From: Amborella trichopoda
Taxonomy: Eukaryota; Streptophyta; Magnoliopsida; Amborellales; Amborellaceae
Length of the DNA: 64,000 bases
Assembly: GCF_000471905.2 (NCBI RefSeq)
Contig: NW_006498102.1
Coordinates: 1,291,592 to 1,355,591, forward strand
Direction: 5' to 3'
Made by a program: the position numbers and the translations under genes. The notes under the pieces were generated by a model, which saw only the letters and a program-made list of their open reading frames with translations, was not told where the DNA came from and searched no databases. Below are positions 47,901 to 59,005 of this stretch, in pieces (position 1 is the first letter of the stretch; each line of letters begins with the position of its first letter).

Positions 47901-50900
47901 CCAATGCAGAGATGACCAATCTGAGGAAGTTCGCAAGGAAACTCCCTTCTCATTTTGCTCTTGGTATTTTTCCTTTCAATTAAGCTTGTTCGCAATTCAT
48001 ATAAAGTCCCCTCTATCAAATAAAAATCAATATGAAGGCTTGGCTGGTTTAGGTTTTTGTTGATTTGTATTTCTTCCTTCTATTTGGTAACAATTTTTGC
48101 ATCTAATTACCTTGGTTGCTCTTTGGTGAAGGGAGAAATAGGAATCATCAAGGTATGGCTGCTGCTATAATTAAGCTTTGGGAAAGAAGCTTGATAGTGA
48201 AGATAGCTGTGAAGAGAGGAATTCAAAATACAAACAACAAATTAATGGCTGAGGAACTGAAGGTGTGCATGCCTCTTTATTTTCATTAAAATTTAACTAT
48301 CAGGATGTGGAGAATGTAGACCATAATCCAACTGGAAACACCATTGTTCATTTGGTCATCACTGTCCTTTCTTTTGATCGACTGTCATGGAGATAGAGTG
48401 GGAACTATCATTTATGTCATCCCCTGTTCTGGGGGGTTGCACTCTCTTTCTCTAGCATCATCATCATTTTAGTGGATGTTGATGATGAAATACATTATGG
48501 CGTTCCCATAGTAAATTGGCCCTCAGTCTAAAAAATCCCCATCAACTCGAAATTATTACAACTTACTCATGTTGATGACAAATCTTGATATTTTCTTATC
48601 ATGCAGAAGCTAACGGGAGGTATCTTATTGCTCCGTAACAAATACTACATTGTCATATATCGGGGAAAAGATTTTCTTCCACCGAGTGTCGCTTCTGCCT
48701 TAGCAGAGAGACAAGCATTGACAAAAAATATCCAAGATGAAGAAGAGAGGGCAAGAAAAGGAGCCATTGGAGCAGCTGAGGCTGAATTAGAGAAACAGGA
48801 GGTACTTGCAGGTACCTTAGCTGAATTTAAGGAGGCTCAGGCAAGGTGGGGAAGAGAAATTGCCGCTGAAGAACAAGAGAAGATGAAAGAAGAGATTTCT
48901 AAGGCTAAGCATGCCGGATTGGTCCGGAGGATCGAGCATAAGTTTGCTGTGGTAAGTTGGTTTCTGTGTGTGCGTGTTTGTTCGTGAAGCTGGGTGTGCT
49001 CAAATTAGCTAATTCAAATTCCAAGTACCTTCTGTCTATTTTACTGTTGCATTTTTTGCTACCCTTTCTGGATGCCGGTAGTCAATATCCAAGGTCACAT
49101 CACACCTACACACGCATTTAGTTTTATAGTTTTGCTCTCTACATTTAGAGATTAGTCTGGATTTTAAGTAATTGGCGAAAATGGCTGAAAATACGAATGT
49201 TGGATAGTTTTGCTTCTAGCAAAGTGATTGTCTATGTAGGTTATTAACTCGACTGGTTATCCAGGTTTGTCCTCATCGTCTTGATGCATCCTCAATTAAT
49301 GGCAAATCAAATGTGATTAATCATCAATCTTTTGGTTTTTTAATCTGAAACAAATGGAGTTTCTGAACTTATTCTAATTGATGGATGATCCCTTTGGACA
49401 GCATTTCGGTGTTTGAGTTAAAATATGCATCAGCAACAAAGGAAAAAATAAGAAAGAAGATGTGAAAGAAGTTCTAGAGACAGAGGAAGGGGTTCTGATA
49501 GAGAGAGAGTCTCATTTAGAGAAGAAAGAGAGAGAGGCGGTTAGGGTGGGTCATACTATCCACACACCCCTCTTATTTATTGTATATATTGTTGAATTTT
49601 TACTAATGTAGAACGATGCACGTAAGTAAGAGAAAAAACATGTAAGTCTTTTGGAGCTTATATATTATTCACAACAATTCTCTCTCTCAAGCTCGTGTAA
49701 AACTATTAATCTTTTTGAGTTTTCCATATGGCCTTAGTTGGAAGTTTCCTAGTTGTCTTTTGTTTGCACATATGGAAGGCATTTATCTCTGGTAGCAACT
49801 CTTTCCCGAGTGAAATGTCGGTCGACCTCTATGTGCTTGGTTCTATAATGCTAGATCAGCTTGCGAGCTATACTAATGTCTGCGTTGCTATCACAATACA
49901 AGGATAACTTGATAAGAATAGCAAGCTCTTGTAATAAATTTTTTAGCCAAAGTAATTTACATGCAATATGGGCCATGGATCGGCACTCCTCTTCTGCACT
50001 TGACCGGGCAACAACTGAATGTTTTTAACACCTTCAACTCCCAAGGGTACCCCTAACTAGAGTAGAATAGCTTGATGTAGATTTCCGGTTCATGATAGAA
50101 CAAGTCGATCTTTCTTTTTATCATCATGAGATTGCCCTCCATTGTCCTTCTGAGCTCTAGAATTAGGGAAAAGAAAGTAGAAAGAGGAATGGAAGACCTC
50201 TCTTCCACACTTACTTCCCCTAAGAGAGGTAGGAAAGAAAAAAGTGGACTTAAAAAAAAAGTTAAATCCATCGAGAAAAATTTCTTTCTTTCTTGGGATT
50301 GGATCATAACATTTTTATGCCTTTTATGAAGACATACAACCAAGAGAAATACATTGTACAGATTTGAGATCCAACTTTGTGAACATGAGCGAAGCAAACA
50401 CAGTCGAAGACTTTAGGGGGAATAATCTATAGTGTGAATTATATGGATGAAGAAGTTTTCAGGGATGTTTGTATTCTAAAACATGTGACGTCATTTGGTT
50501 GGTAAGATGTAGAGAGCACAATTTCAAACCAGAATTTCTTAGGTATATCATACTCAAAGAGAAGAGCATGACCAACCTCTAAGAGATGTTTATTCTTTCT
50601 TTCAACCACAACATTTGTGGTGTGTATGAGCAAGAGTTTGACGGTCTATTCAATATTCGTCTAAATAGGATAACAACTCTGTTGCAATACTCTCCTCCTT
50701 GATCGGATTTGAGTACCTTATTTTAGTATAAAACTGAGCGTGGATCATCTTATGAAAGACCTTGATGATATTAGGAATTTTATCTTTGGTCTTCATAAGG
50801 TAGAACCAGGTAGACTGAGAGCAATGATCCACAAAAGCAACAAAATATCGATTGCCAAAAGTTGATGTAATAGGAGGGGGACACAAACATCAAAATAGTC

Positions 50901-53900
50901 TATACTCTATAGCAAAAGTAGCAATGCTTTTAGTATTATAGGTAAAAAGGAATTTCTACAATGTTTTGACAGTTCTTGGTACTCATAGTGAAACTCTAAC
51001 ACAGTCGAAATAAACAACTTAGGAAACATAATTTTTAATGATTGAAAAGAATAATGATGAAGTCGGCGGTGCCATTGCCAAATCTGATCTTTATTAACAC
51101 TGGTGCTGGATTGAAGGGCTTGAGGAGCAGTTGTATCCGAGTCTGGAATGTGGAGACCACTGCTTAATGACTACTGCCAATTGTTGACCTTGTACATAGG
51201 TCTTGAAAAACATAGTGGGAAGGAGAGAAGGTAACAATTCAATCTAGACTCTCCATAATGCTACTAGCAGACATTAAGTTTGTTGCAAGGCTGGAAACAT
51301 GAAGAATTGATAATAATGACATTTGAAGAGAAATATTTGTAGTTCCTTTTCTAGCGATAGAAGAAAAGGATCCATCAACAATCCTAACTGTCTCTCTACT
51401 AGAGAAAAGGGAATATAAGAAACAAGGAAGACATACCGGTCATGTTATTTGAGGTTCTTGAATCAATAATCCAAGATTGTTGAAATGGTTGACCGGTCAT
51501 GTTCTTTGAGGGTCCTGAATCAATAATCCAAGATTGTCCAAATGGATGAAGAAAGACATGATGAGTAGAAGCCTGAATACCTGAGTGTGCAAAAGATGAA
51601 ATAAAAGTAGTGGATGGGCCATCTAACTGGTCAACATCCGATGAAGGCTGTCAGTCTCCTTGTTGAGAACTGATATCATCTCCTTTAGAGCAAAAATTGG
51701 AGGCTGGGTTGCATTAGGTAATGGCTGATCCACAATTACCTTAATTTCTCAACCTTGGTGGAGATTCCGCTTCAGAATCCCGATTTGTGGATTCCTTTAA
51801 GGAATCTTCATGGAACCCATTTCCATGAAGTTACGAATGTCAATTCCATATTTATTGAATCATGATTCAATTTTTTTGGAATCCATATTCTACAATACCA
51901 AATACCGCATTCATAGGTGCACGAAACCACTATTTGATAAGTCTGAAATCTCGCTTCCACATTGATAGAATGGCGATCCCCCTTTTTTTTGTTGGAATCC
52001 AGATTGCACAACGTCAAATACTGTAGGTTACTAGTTCTCGAACTTGGCGTCTACTTGTTAAAGATAAGTGGGAGAAAGATTTGGAATTCGATTCAGAATA
52101 CAACATAGAGCATCATAAAGACACAAACAAAGTGTCATTTTCAAATATACATGTCAAATCAAAATCTCATTTTCAAGTATACACGAGATAATATTTGTAT
52201 GTTATTGTAAACACAATCATGAATTCCCTAGTGGACTAGTGCAACATTCTCTTATTTCAAATTTATTATTGTTTAATATACGATCAACGTTTAACAACTC
52301 TGTGTCTGCTAACTATACTTAACATCATTCCTAATTTTTGAGAACCCAAAGTAAATATCTTGTATTTAAATTTCATTATTAACAAATCAGGTATTTTTGC
52401 TTTCTTAATTCAATCCATAGCCTTAGTAAACCTCAAATCTAGTTTTGAGGTCACTTGACCTTGATTCTAATGCCTATAGCGAACCGTAACTAAGGCCACT
52501 CAATACACTGTTTCACTACTTGGGGAACCCTTGTCATGGTCTTTAGCACCGTTGAGGATCTCGTTTCCAATACTAGGAAACCATGGCTAGGCTTACTGAA
52601 TACGTCAATTTCAATACTAATGTATTCTAGCTTAAGTTTACTCTAGAACCTCGAACCTTTTGGCCAATGAAACTCGTTTCTTGTTGATTTTTGTTGCGTT
52701 TCTAAATTGTTGGGTGTGGGTCTCATAAAGAGGAGAATCTCTATTCCAATTGGGTTGGAACTATAGTTGTTGGAAACAACTGTGATTCCGAATCGTTTCG
52801 GGAATCAGAATCGGGTGTAATAGATGTTTCCTAAACTTGGAATCGTTGTCTGCACGATTCAGAACTATGAATCGTGATTCACACTATATTGGAATCGTGA
52901 TCCAATAAAATAGGAATTGTGATCCAATAAAATAGGAATCGTGATCCAATAAAATAGGATTCGTGTCTCCTATTTGTAAGAATCAATGTCCCTTCATGTT
53001 GGAATCGAGTTTCATACCTATATGGAATCGCAATTGACCCCACATTGTGTTGTGGATTCTGGAATCGCGATCTGATGAGATTGGAATAGTGATTCTTAAA
53101 AATATAAAATCGTAATCCTTAAAATTCTGGAATAGTTGTCCCTATCAACTTGGAATCGAGATTCTCACCATTCAGGAATCGAGATTCGCCTCATACTGGA
53201 ATTACGCAACAATCTCCTCCTGTATATGAGAGAAATATTCAGAAAATATTTAAATTTGATCAACTATTACAAGATTGAATTTTGTTATGTATATATTTAG
53301 TCCAATTACCAATATCAACCTTTATGACATCTTTGTCAACAATGCCATACAATGGACTCGGTCTACTCGCCTACAAGGCTTGGAGCTGGTCTAAGGTATA
53401 CAACTAGTGAGAACAAATGCGAACTCCCTCTATCTCCTTTCCTTGAATTATAAAATAAGTAGATGACATAAAAATTATTCTTTGTTAGATGTAGTTTTGA
53501 CTTTTGAAAATTGAGTTATTCAATTTTAAGTCAATTTCTGATATTTAATGATTAATTTAACCCAAAACACCATAGGGCACTTCACTCATATTCTTATCCT
53601 CTTATTCTACTTGAAGAAAAGCAGTGATGGCATATCTTGGTACTCATCATATATTAAACAATATTACATTAGTACCCACATCATTTACCAAAAATTATTA
53701 AATTTGAAGTAACAAATTTTTTTAGTAATATTTATACTTGGTAAGAGTTGTTAAAAAGTAATAAGGAATTTGAATACAAGGATAGAAATTAGAAAACATG
53801 AAAATAAAAAATTTCACATATTTCCATATTTAAAACTTCGATTTTAATGCCGTGTTTGCAACGACTTTAGATTCGCAATTCCTAGAAATCTAGAATCAAC

Positions 53901-56900
53901 GTTGCATAAGTAGAATTGCATTGTTGTGTAGCTAAGAATCACGATGTCTGCGATGTAGAATCTTGATTCCATACAACATAAATTCACAATTCCTAAAAAT
54001 TTGGAATCAACGTTTTACACAAGCAGATTCACATTGTTGTGTAGCTAAGAATCACAAAGTCTGTGATATGGAATCTTGATTCTAGGCTTCTAGGAACTGA
54101 GATTCATAAACTAAATTGAATTCCTTTATTTCAAAATCGAGTTTCGTCATGGGAAACGCAGAATTGAGTTTCCGAAACGGAATCTCTACCCTAGTGGGCG
54201 ATTCGGGTAACTATAGTTGGAACAAGGTTCCAGAAAGTTATGAGTCTCGATTCCAAATGGATTGGTGTGCAATTCCAAAGATGTAGGTGTTCTTGATTCC
54301 ACTTGGGTTTGAATATAATTCCTATACAGTAAGAGCTCGATTCTTGGAGTTCTCATTGTATGGACAATGCTTTCAACAATAGGAATCTTCTAGCAGCTAG
54401 CAATTCTGAGCGTCAGATTCCTATAGCTATTATGAATCTCAGGCATTTCCAACAACTATGGGCTAGGTAGTACCAAAAACTCTTTAACCCCTAGATGAAG
54501 CATTGTGAAGCATTAAATGACCTGGATGGTTGAATTTAGTTGGCCGACAATCTAGATCCCAACACGTTTCTTTAATATGAGAAGTTCTACTACAATGATC
54601 ACATTTCACCTTACTTTTATTTCCTTGATTAGGATCCCCTTTTTCAAATTTTCAAGGTCCAACCCCTTTATTGTTCTTAGGAGGTAATGAGGCTGAACAA
54701 GGGTAGAACAATCAATTACTTGATCAGGCAACATGACACTTTCTCTATGCTCCTCACTTTGGACAAAGGAATACACTTGGTTGAGTGATGGAAGAGCATC
54801 CCTACTAAGTGTTTGAACCCTAGCTAACTCAAACTCAGTGTTCAATCTCGCCAAGAACTTGAAAGTACAATTTTGTTCCCATATTTTTCCTCATCTTCTT
54901 ACAAGCGGGTTTAAACATCTGATTGAGGTCCAACTCCTCCCTCATGCTACAATTCAAGGAGAAATGTGCTAGACCTTTCCCCTTATCGAAGAAGGGAATT
55001 TCCTGTCTTGGTACACTTGAGCCACTTTTTTGGCTTTGATGGTAAGTTTGGTAATACTGCGTATTCCCAAATCCCTCTTGCAATCCAAAGGAACAAGAAA
55101 TCCCTACTAATCACTTGTCTTGGTACACTTGAGCCACTTTTTTTGCTTTGATAGTAAGTTTGGTAATACTGAGTATTCCCAAATCTCTCTTGCAATCCAA
55201 AGGAACAAGAAATCCCTACTAATCGACGGTTGCATAGAGTGTAACAACCAAGATATTAAAGTTAGATTTTCAGTTTCCCACCTATCATGTGAAGGATCTG
55301 TTTCTTCGGGTCCAATAATCTTACCGTAATGATTACCTAATTTTCCCCTTCTGCAAATGGAGATTTTAGCATGATGTGACCACTCTAAATAATTTGTCCC
55401 ATCGGGTTTGAAAATCATAATACACAGTCCAGGGTTATCTCCATTGATACCCATATAAGGGTACTCTTGGAGTACTATAGATGGTAGAGAGTGGTCTGAA
55501 TCACTAATACTGTAGATGTCTACCACAACACAGCTCGTACACACCAAGAAAACACGTTGATCAACATAAACAGCCACTCACATTCACTTCTCATTGGGAT
55601 TCAAGACCATCCATAGAAGAGACTGTATACAATTGAAAATACATAATTAGTAAATCACTTCAAGACCATCCATACATAATTCTAGAGAGATAAATTAAAT
55701 AAGATACCTCTAGAGAAATAAAGCATTCATAAAAATACAATTGAAAATACATAATTAGTTCAATAAATTAATTTTTAGAAAATGTGAAAAATAAGAAATA
55801 GGTAGGCAAGACCCCTTATCTTTACAGGTGCAAGTGGCATTGGAGATTATAAAAATACAATTTTTTTTTTCATTAGATCTATTTTATTGCATTTTAAACT
55901 TCATTTTGACCTCAAAATCAATGTAATGTTCAAACAAATACTTAGACATAGACCGGTTCTCAGTATTTATGTATTTCTAATAAAATATTGAAAATCAATA
56001 ATGCAATACCCCTATTTTTTTTGGAAAAACATAATTTACCGATCAGATTGCCGATCAGATTTACCGATCAGATTGCCGATCCACTAATCCGGACTGATGT
56101 TAAGGATAGGCAATCTAGGTCACTGATCCATTTCTTTAAACATTGATATTGACACAATGGTGTTTGATCTCTTGCTTTGAACTTGATGTTTGATGTTGAA
56201 TGCTTTAAGAGACATTGTTGCGGGTTTATTGTGCCTTTCTAAGTTAGATTCATATCTGTTAGAAAATGTTTCTCTTTTAACTTGATAGAGCTGTGAGGAC
56301 AACTAAAAAAACTTCGTGTAATTTCTTGAACAGGCCCAAGCGAAAAAGCTAAGGGCAGAGAAGCAATTATCGAAGATAGAAGCATCAATGGTGCCAGTTG
56401 GACCTTCAGATGACCAAGAAACAGTAACAGATGAGGAGCGGTATATGTTTCGTCGCGTTGGTTTGAGAATGAAGGCATATTTACCACTAGGTACTCCTTT
56501 ACCTTAAAATCTTGTGCTTTGTCTAATTTTGCTAGTACAAGGCTTGCCTGAACTTAAAAAACAATTTTCTTTAAAAAAAAGGTTGATAGGAATTTGAAGA
56601 AAGATTCCATAGGAAAATCTTGTCGCTTTTACTGATTGGAAATTTTCAGGCATTCGAGGTGTTTTTGATGGTGTGATTGAGAATATGCATTTGCACTGGA
56701 AGCACCGAGAGCTAGTGAAGCTAATTTCTAAGCAAAAGACCCTTGCATTTGTCGAAGAAACAGCAAGGTTACTGGAATATGAGAGTGGTGGTATTTTAAT
56801 AGCTATAGAAAGAGTCCCAAAAGGCTATGCCCTCATATATTATCGTGGGAAGAATTATCAAAGGCCTGTTACTATAAGGCCAAGAAACCTTCTAACAAAG

Positions 56901-58206
56901 GCGAAAGCATTAAAACGTTCAGTTGAAATGCAACGGCATGAGGTTTGGCTTTATCCCTTGTCATTGTTTACTAGAGATATTATCACATCTATTGAATTAT
57001 TTTCTTTGACTATTTTGTTTATGTAGTGCTTCTTGGTTTCATTGATATGCTTTATATTATAAATACATGACAACAGGCACTTAGTCAACACATTCTAGAG
57101 CTGGAGAGAACCATAGAGCATATGAAGTTAGAACTTGTAAGTGGCAGCTTTCCCTGGTTCTGTGAAAGTCATAACTTGCTATCCTATTGGCAATTCAAAG
57201 GGCAACCTTATTGAATTTTATGCTTAGTTTACTGTTTACAATGATGCATATTTTTTCTCTGTTCTTTTGATAAATTGCTTGGATCTTTTAGGTATCTTTC
57301 TAGTAATGGGACGAATGCTGCTTATTGACTTTGACGTGTGGTCCTCTAAGCAGCTGAGATAGTCGTTAGCAGATCTCTCATTTTCCAGTTGCTTTTTTGT
57401 TTTTCGCAGCATAATCCTGAAATTAATGAGGGAAGTAGCTGGGAATCAGAGGAGAATGAGGTTCGTCTTAGCAGTTCTAAAAAATAGACACACGTGCACA
57501 CACACACACACTCAGTCTTCTCGATTGAATTTAGTTATTACCCTTCGAAAAGTTATAACCCTTCGAAAACTTAAGTTCTTGCTCAGTATTACTTAATCAA
57601 AGTCAATTTTTCCTTCCTTCCCCACTGAAGACCTCTCCCTTTTATATGCATTGTCCTTTCTCATTCTAGTCTATGCATCATACAAGTTCAGTACTAATAT
57701 TTGTATGTTTCTCTTTGTTTGTGTGTGTGTTTTTCTTTTTTTGTTTCTTTTTTCAGGGCGGGGGGTTGGGGGAGATTTTTTTCTTTTTCTCATTTTTTTG
57801 GGAGGGAGGAGTGGGATGGAGGGAAGAGAGAGAGAGATGGTTGCTATTTGTTCATCATATACTGATGTTCTTTTCTCTTTCTATTTGTATTTGAAGGGGA
57901 ATAATGAATATGATGATGAGGATGGAAGCCGTTGGGAGTCCGATGGGGAGATTGAGGTTGCTCATATTTCATATCCAACATGAATCTATTATTGAGGAAA
58001 AATAAATAGATATCTATGTATATATGTAGGGAGGGAGGGAAGATGCTATTTGTTAGAATTCTTCTCATTTTCCCATCTGTTGCTATTTGTATTTGCAGGG
58101 GCACTCTCAACATGTTAATGAGGGTGGTGATAGTTGGGATTCTGAGGGGGAGCTTCAGGTTAGTTCCACATCACACTTAACAGAAATCTCTCTCTCTATC
58201 TCTCGT

Positions 58207-58242
<36 letters not shown>

Positions 58243-59005
58243 TATATACCTCTGTGTGTGCATGTGCACACGTTCGCGCTCGCATGTTTGCCCATTCCAC
58301 ACGAGAAGTAGAGAGGGTGGGGGGGAAGGTAAGGGGAGGAAGAGTGTCTGTGGGGTGATAGATAGGTTTATGGATGGATGGAGATAGAAGGATGGATATA
58401 AGGACTTGTTACAATGCTCATTTACATGGTGAAACTTCGTAACTCTCCTGAACATTTTTGACAATTGATTTTCCTTGTTCTAGCAGCTCAAAAAAAAAAA
58501 CTTTTTTCCCTCTAGTCAAATTTATTGTGAGGGAGAGCTAGTTTTAGTCATGTATCAGTTTTCATGGACAAAATTTCACTATAAAGTAGGGGACGTTCAA
58601 GTGACATAAACTATGAGAAAACCCCCAATGCTTCATCGTGGTTGAATGTCAACACTTGTATTAATGTGAAATTTTTGTCATTGCCCCTGATAAATTATTG
58701 CTACACCTTCTAAAAGATGATTTGTGATAAAGGAGGGCACTGGGATTTAACATCCATAATTGTAGCATTTGGTTGCTAAGCATTTCTTAGTTTGTGCATA
58801 CTGGCAAGCACAGTGCAAATATTGCAGAAGGGAGTCCTTCAACAATTGATTGAATCTTATTGTGTCATGGGTTACAATCTCCATATCTTGTGCATCCTAG
58901 GAAAAACTATTGTAAGAGAAAACAACATATCCTTTACCAATCATTTGACTTTTCATTTTGCAGAAAGAAGGTGAAGACTCTGATTTGGATTCTGATGACG
59001 CCTAG
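38996..59005 (+). CDS. CRM-domain chloroplast group II intron splicing factor (CFM3/CRS1-like)
   Basis: Eleven exons join in frame to 826 aa: 38996-39784, 47471-47963, 48132-48262, 48607-48951, 56334-56490, 56650-56942, 57077-57136, 57410-57460, 57897-57956, 58099-58158, 58964-59005. All introns are GT-AG. The start is the first in-frame ATG and opens a Ser/Thr/Arg-rich plastid transit-peptide-like leader. Three CRM RNA-binding domains follow at about 193-285 (split by intron 1; [18 protein letters not shown]), 405-500 (GRNRNHQG loop, [19 protein letters not shown]) and 619-715 ([20 protein letters not shown]). A charged helix of about 80 residues links domains 2 and 3. The acidic tail has three WES/WDS exon repeats. 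Known relatives fold group II introns in plastid (some mitochondrial) transcripts, often with CAF proteins. Three domains and the length favour CFM3; CRS1 is the alternative. Introns 1 and 4 exceed 7 kb because of transposons. Confidence 0.95.
40255..40722 (+). mobile_element. RTE 3' fragment in intron 1 of the CRM gene (RTE-3)
   Basis: The C-terminal RT region includes [17 protein letters not shown] and [16 protein letters not shown]. It then continues through GGGTATGACCCTTGATAG to a (GAT)n tail at about 40708-40722. It is 5'-truncated to 470 bp and is sense to the host gene. It matches RTE-1 and RTE-2. Confidence 0.88.
41190..41299. repeat. Short tandem repeat in the L1-B 3' tail
   Basis: Three units of about 29 bp with the core TTACAAAGTTTACAGTGAGT, at about 41190, 41236 and 41271, unevenly spaced. 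They lie after the RNase H stop, so in the 3' untranslated tail. Confidence 0.8.
41382..45451 (-). pseudogene. ORF2 relic of L1-B
   Basis: From the right: endonuclease starting [17 protein letters not shown] (45451), with [13 protein letters not shown]-like and [20 protein letters not shown] text (44900-44840). The linker includes [20 protein letters not shown] (44400). RT has [16 protein letters not shown] (43990), [17 protein letters not shown] (43760), [16 protein letters not shown] (43580) and [13 protein letters not shown] (43440). The zf-RVT domain with [18 protein letters not shown] is near 42220-42160. RNase H ends near 41385 with [13 protein letters not shown]. Frameshifts separate the blocks. 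The catalytic RT box is YAND rather than YADD. Confidence 0.88.
45452..46619 (-). other. 5' region of L1-B
   Basis: Purine-rich (G/A) on the + strand, with overlapping open frames on both strands. The minus-strand frame at 45777-45448 has an acidic stretch ([17 protein letters not shown]) and leads toward the endonuclease start. It may be the end of the first L1 protein or a linker; no conserved domain was recognised. Confidence 0.45.
46692..47470 (+). other. 3' end of intron 1 of the CRM gene
   Basis: T-rich intron sequence ending TCATGCTCAG at the exon 2 acceptor. No repeat or open frame of note. Confidence 0.6.
51435..51548. repeat. 57-bp tandem duplication over the copia-2 protease site
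   Basis: ACCGGTCATGTT starts at 51435 and again at 51492; the text through AATCAATAATCCAAGATTGT is present in both. The period of 57 bases is 19 codons, so the frame is kept and the DSG/DSR protease site is written twice. Confidence 0.85.
52891..52965. repeat. 22-bp tandem repeat
   Basis: GGAATCGTGATCCAATAAAA is repeated at 52891, 52913 and 52935 with a partial fourth unit at 52957. Confidence 0.9.
53872..54094. repeat. 111-bp tandem duplication
   Basis: A unit beginning TTCGCAATTCCTAGAAATC at 53872 recurs at 53983 as TTCACAATTCCTAAAAAT. Both contain TTGTTGTGTAGCTAAGAATC and GTAGAATCTTGATTC-like text. Confidence 0.88.
55005..55228. repeat. 112-bp tandem duplication in copia-2 gag
   Basis: GTCTTGGTACACTTGAGCC starts at 55005 and at 55117. 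The copies run through CAATCCAAAGGAACAAGAAA and differ at only a few positions, so the duplication is recent relative to the element. Confidence 0.9.
56036..56082. repeat. 25-bp tandem repeat
   Basis: TTACCGATCAGATTGCCGAT is present at 56036 and 56061, in intron 4 about 250 bp before exon 5. Confidence 0.85.
57410..58158 (+). other. Three similar small exons coding WES/WDS acidic repeats
   Basis: Exons 8, 9 and 10 of the CRM gene (51, 60 and 60 nt, all phase 0) encode [21 protein letters not shown] and [11 protein letters not shown] near their ends. The intron sequence just before exons 9 and 10 is also alike (TGCTATTTGT, then CTATTTGTATTTG before the AG), so exon 10 with its upstream flank looks like a tandem copy of exon 9 or the reverse. 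Confidence 0.85.
58209..58237. repeat. (TA)n microsatellite
   Basis: About 14-15 TA units in intron 10 of the CRM gene, preceded by a CTCTCTCTATC run. Confidence 0.9.

Larger units (their letters stand above)
51730..54480. repeat. GAATC/GATTC-rich block of unknown origin
   Basis: The words GAATC and GATTC are strongly over-represented, with at least 20 occurrences in 52730-53190 alone and further clusters at 51760-51960 and 53870-54440; chance expectation for 460 bases is about one. Two local tandem arrays lie inside. The block separates the zinc knuckle from the protease of copia-2, so it was inserted there or grew there. No coding sequence was recognised. Confidence 0.75.
49740..55577 (-). 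mobile_element. Ty1/copia element remnant (copia-2), antisense in intron 4
   Basis: On the minus strand from the right: gag (55577-54606), CCHC zinc knuckle (about 54600-54480), then a 2.7-kb non-coding block, protease active-site region (51560-51435), integrase core (50886-50439), and RNase H (about 50020-49760) with [12 protein letters not shown] and [11 protein letters not shown]. Reverse transcriptase is missing between integrase and RNase H. A purine run GAGAGAGAGAATTG near 49675 (minus strand) could be the polypurine tract, which would put a decayed 3' LTR at about 49580-49672; a 5' LTR was not matched. Confidence 0.8.
49760..55577 (-). pseudogene. copia-2 gag-pol relic
   Basis: Gag includes [19 protein letters not shown] and [19 protein letters not shown]. 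The zinc knuckle begins [16 protein letters not shown]. Protease shows SWIIDSG, present twice because of a 57-bp duplication. Integrase shows [20 protein letters not shown] and [20 protein letters not shown]. RNase H shows [18 protein letters not shown] is absent and frames are broken throughout, so no product is expected. Confidence 0.82.
48952..56333 (+). other. Intron 4 of the CRM gene (7.4 kb)
   Basis: Opens GTAAGTTG and closes TTGAACAG between the exon coding the charged helix and the exon entering CRM domain 3. It is filled by a broken copia element and a GAATC-rich block, listed separately. The outer parts 48952-49560 and 55600-56333 are AT-rich with no gene. Confidence 0.75.

Noticed and set aside
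56036-56082. CCGATC repeats as a regulatory element for the CRM gene
   Set aside because: Only two 25-bp units within an intron, with nothing linking them to control of expression.
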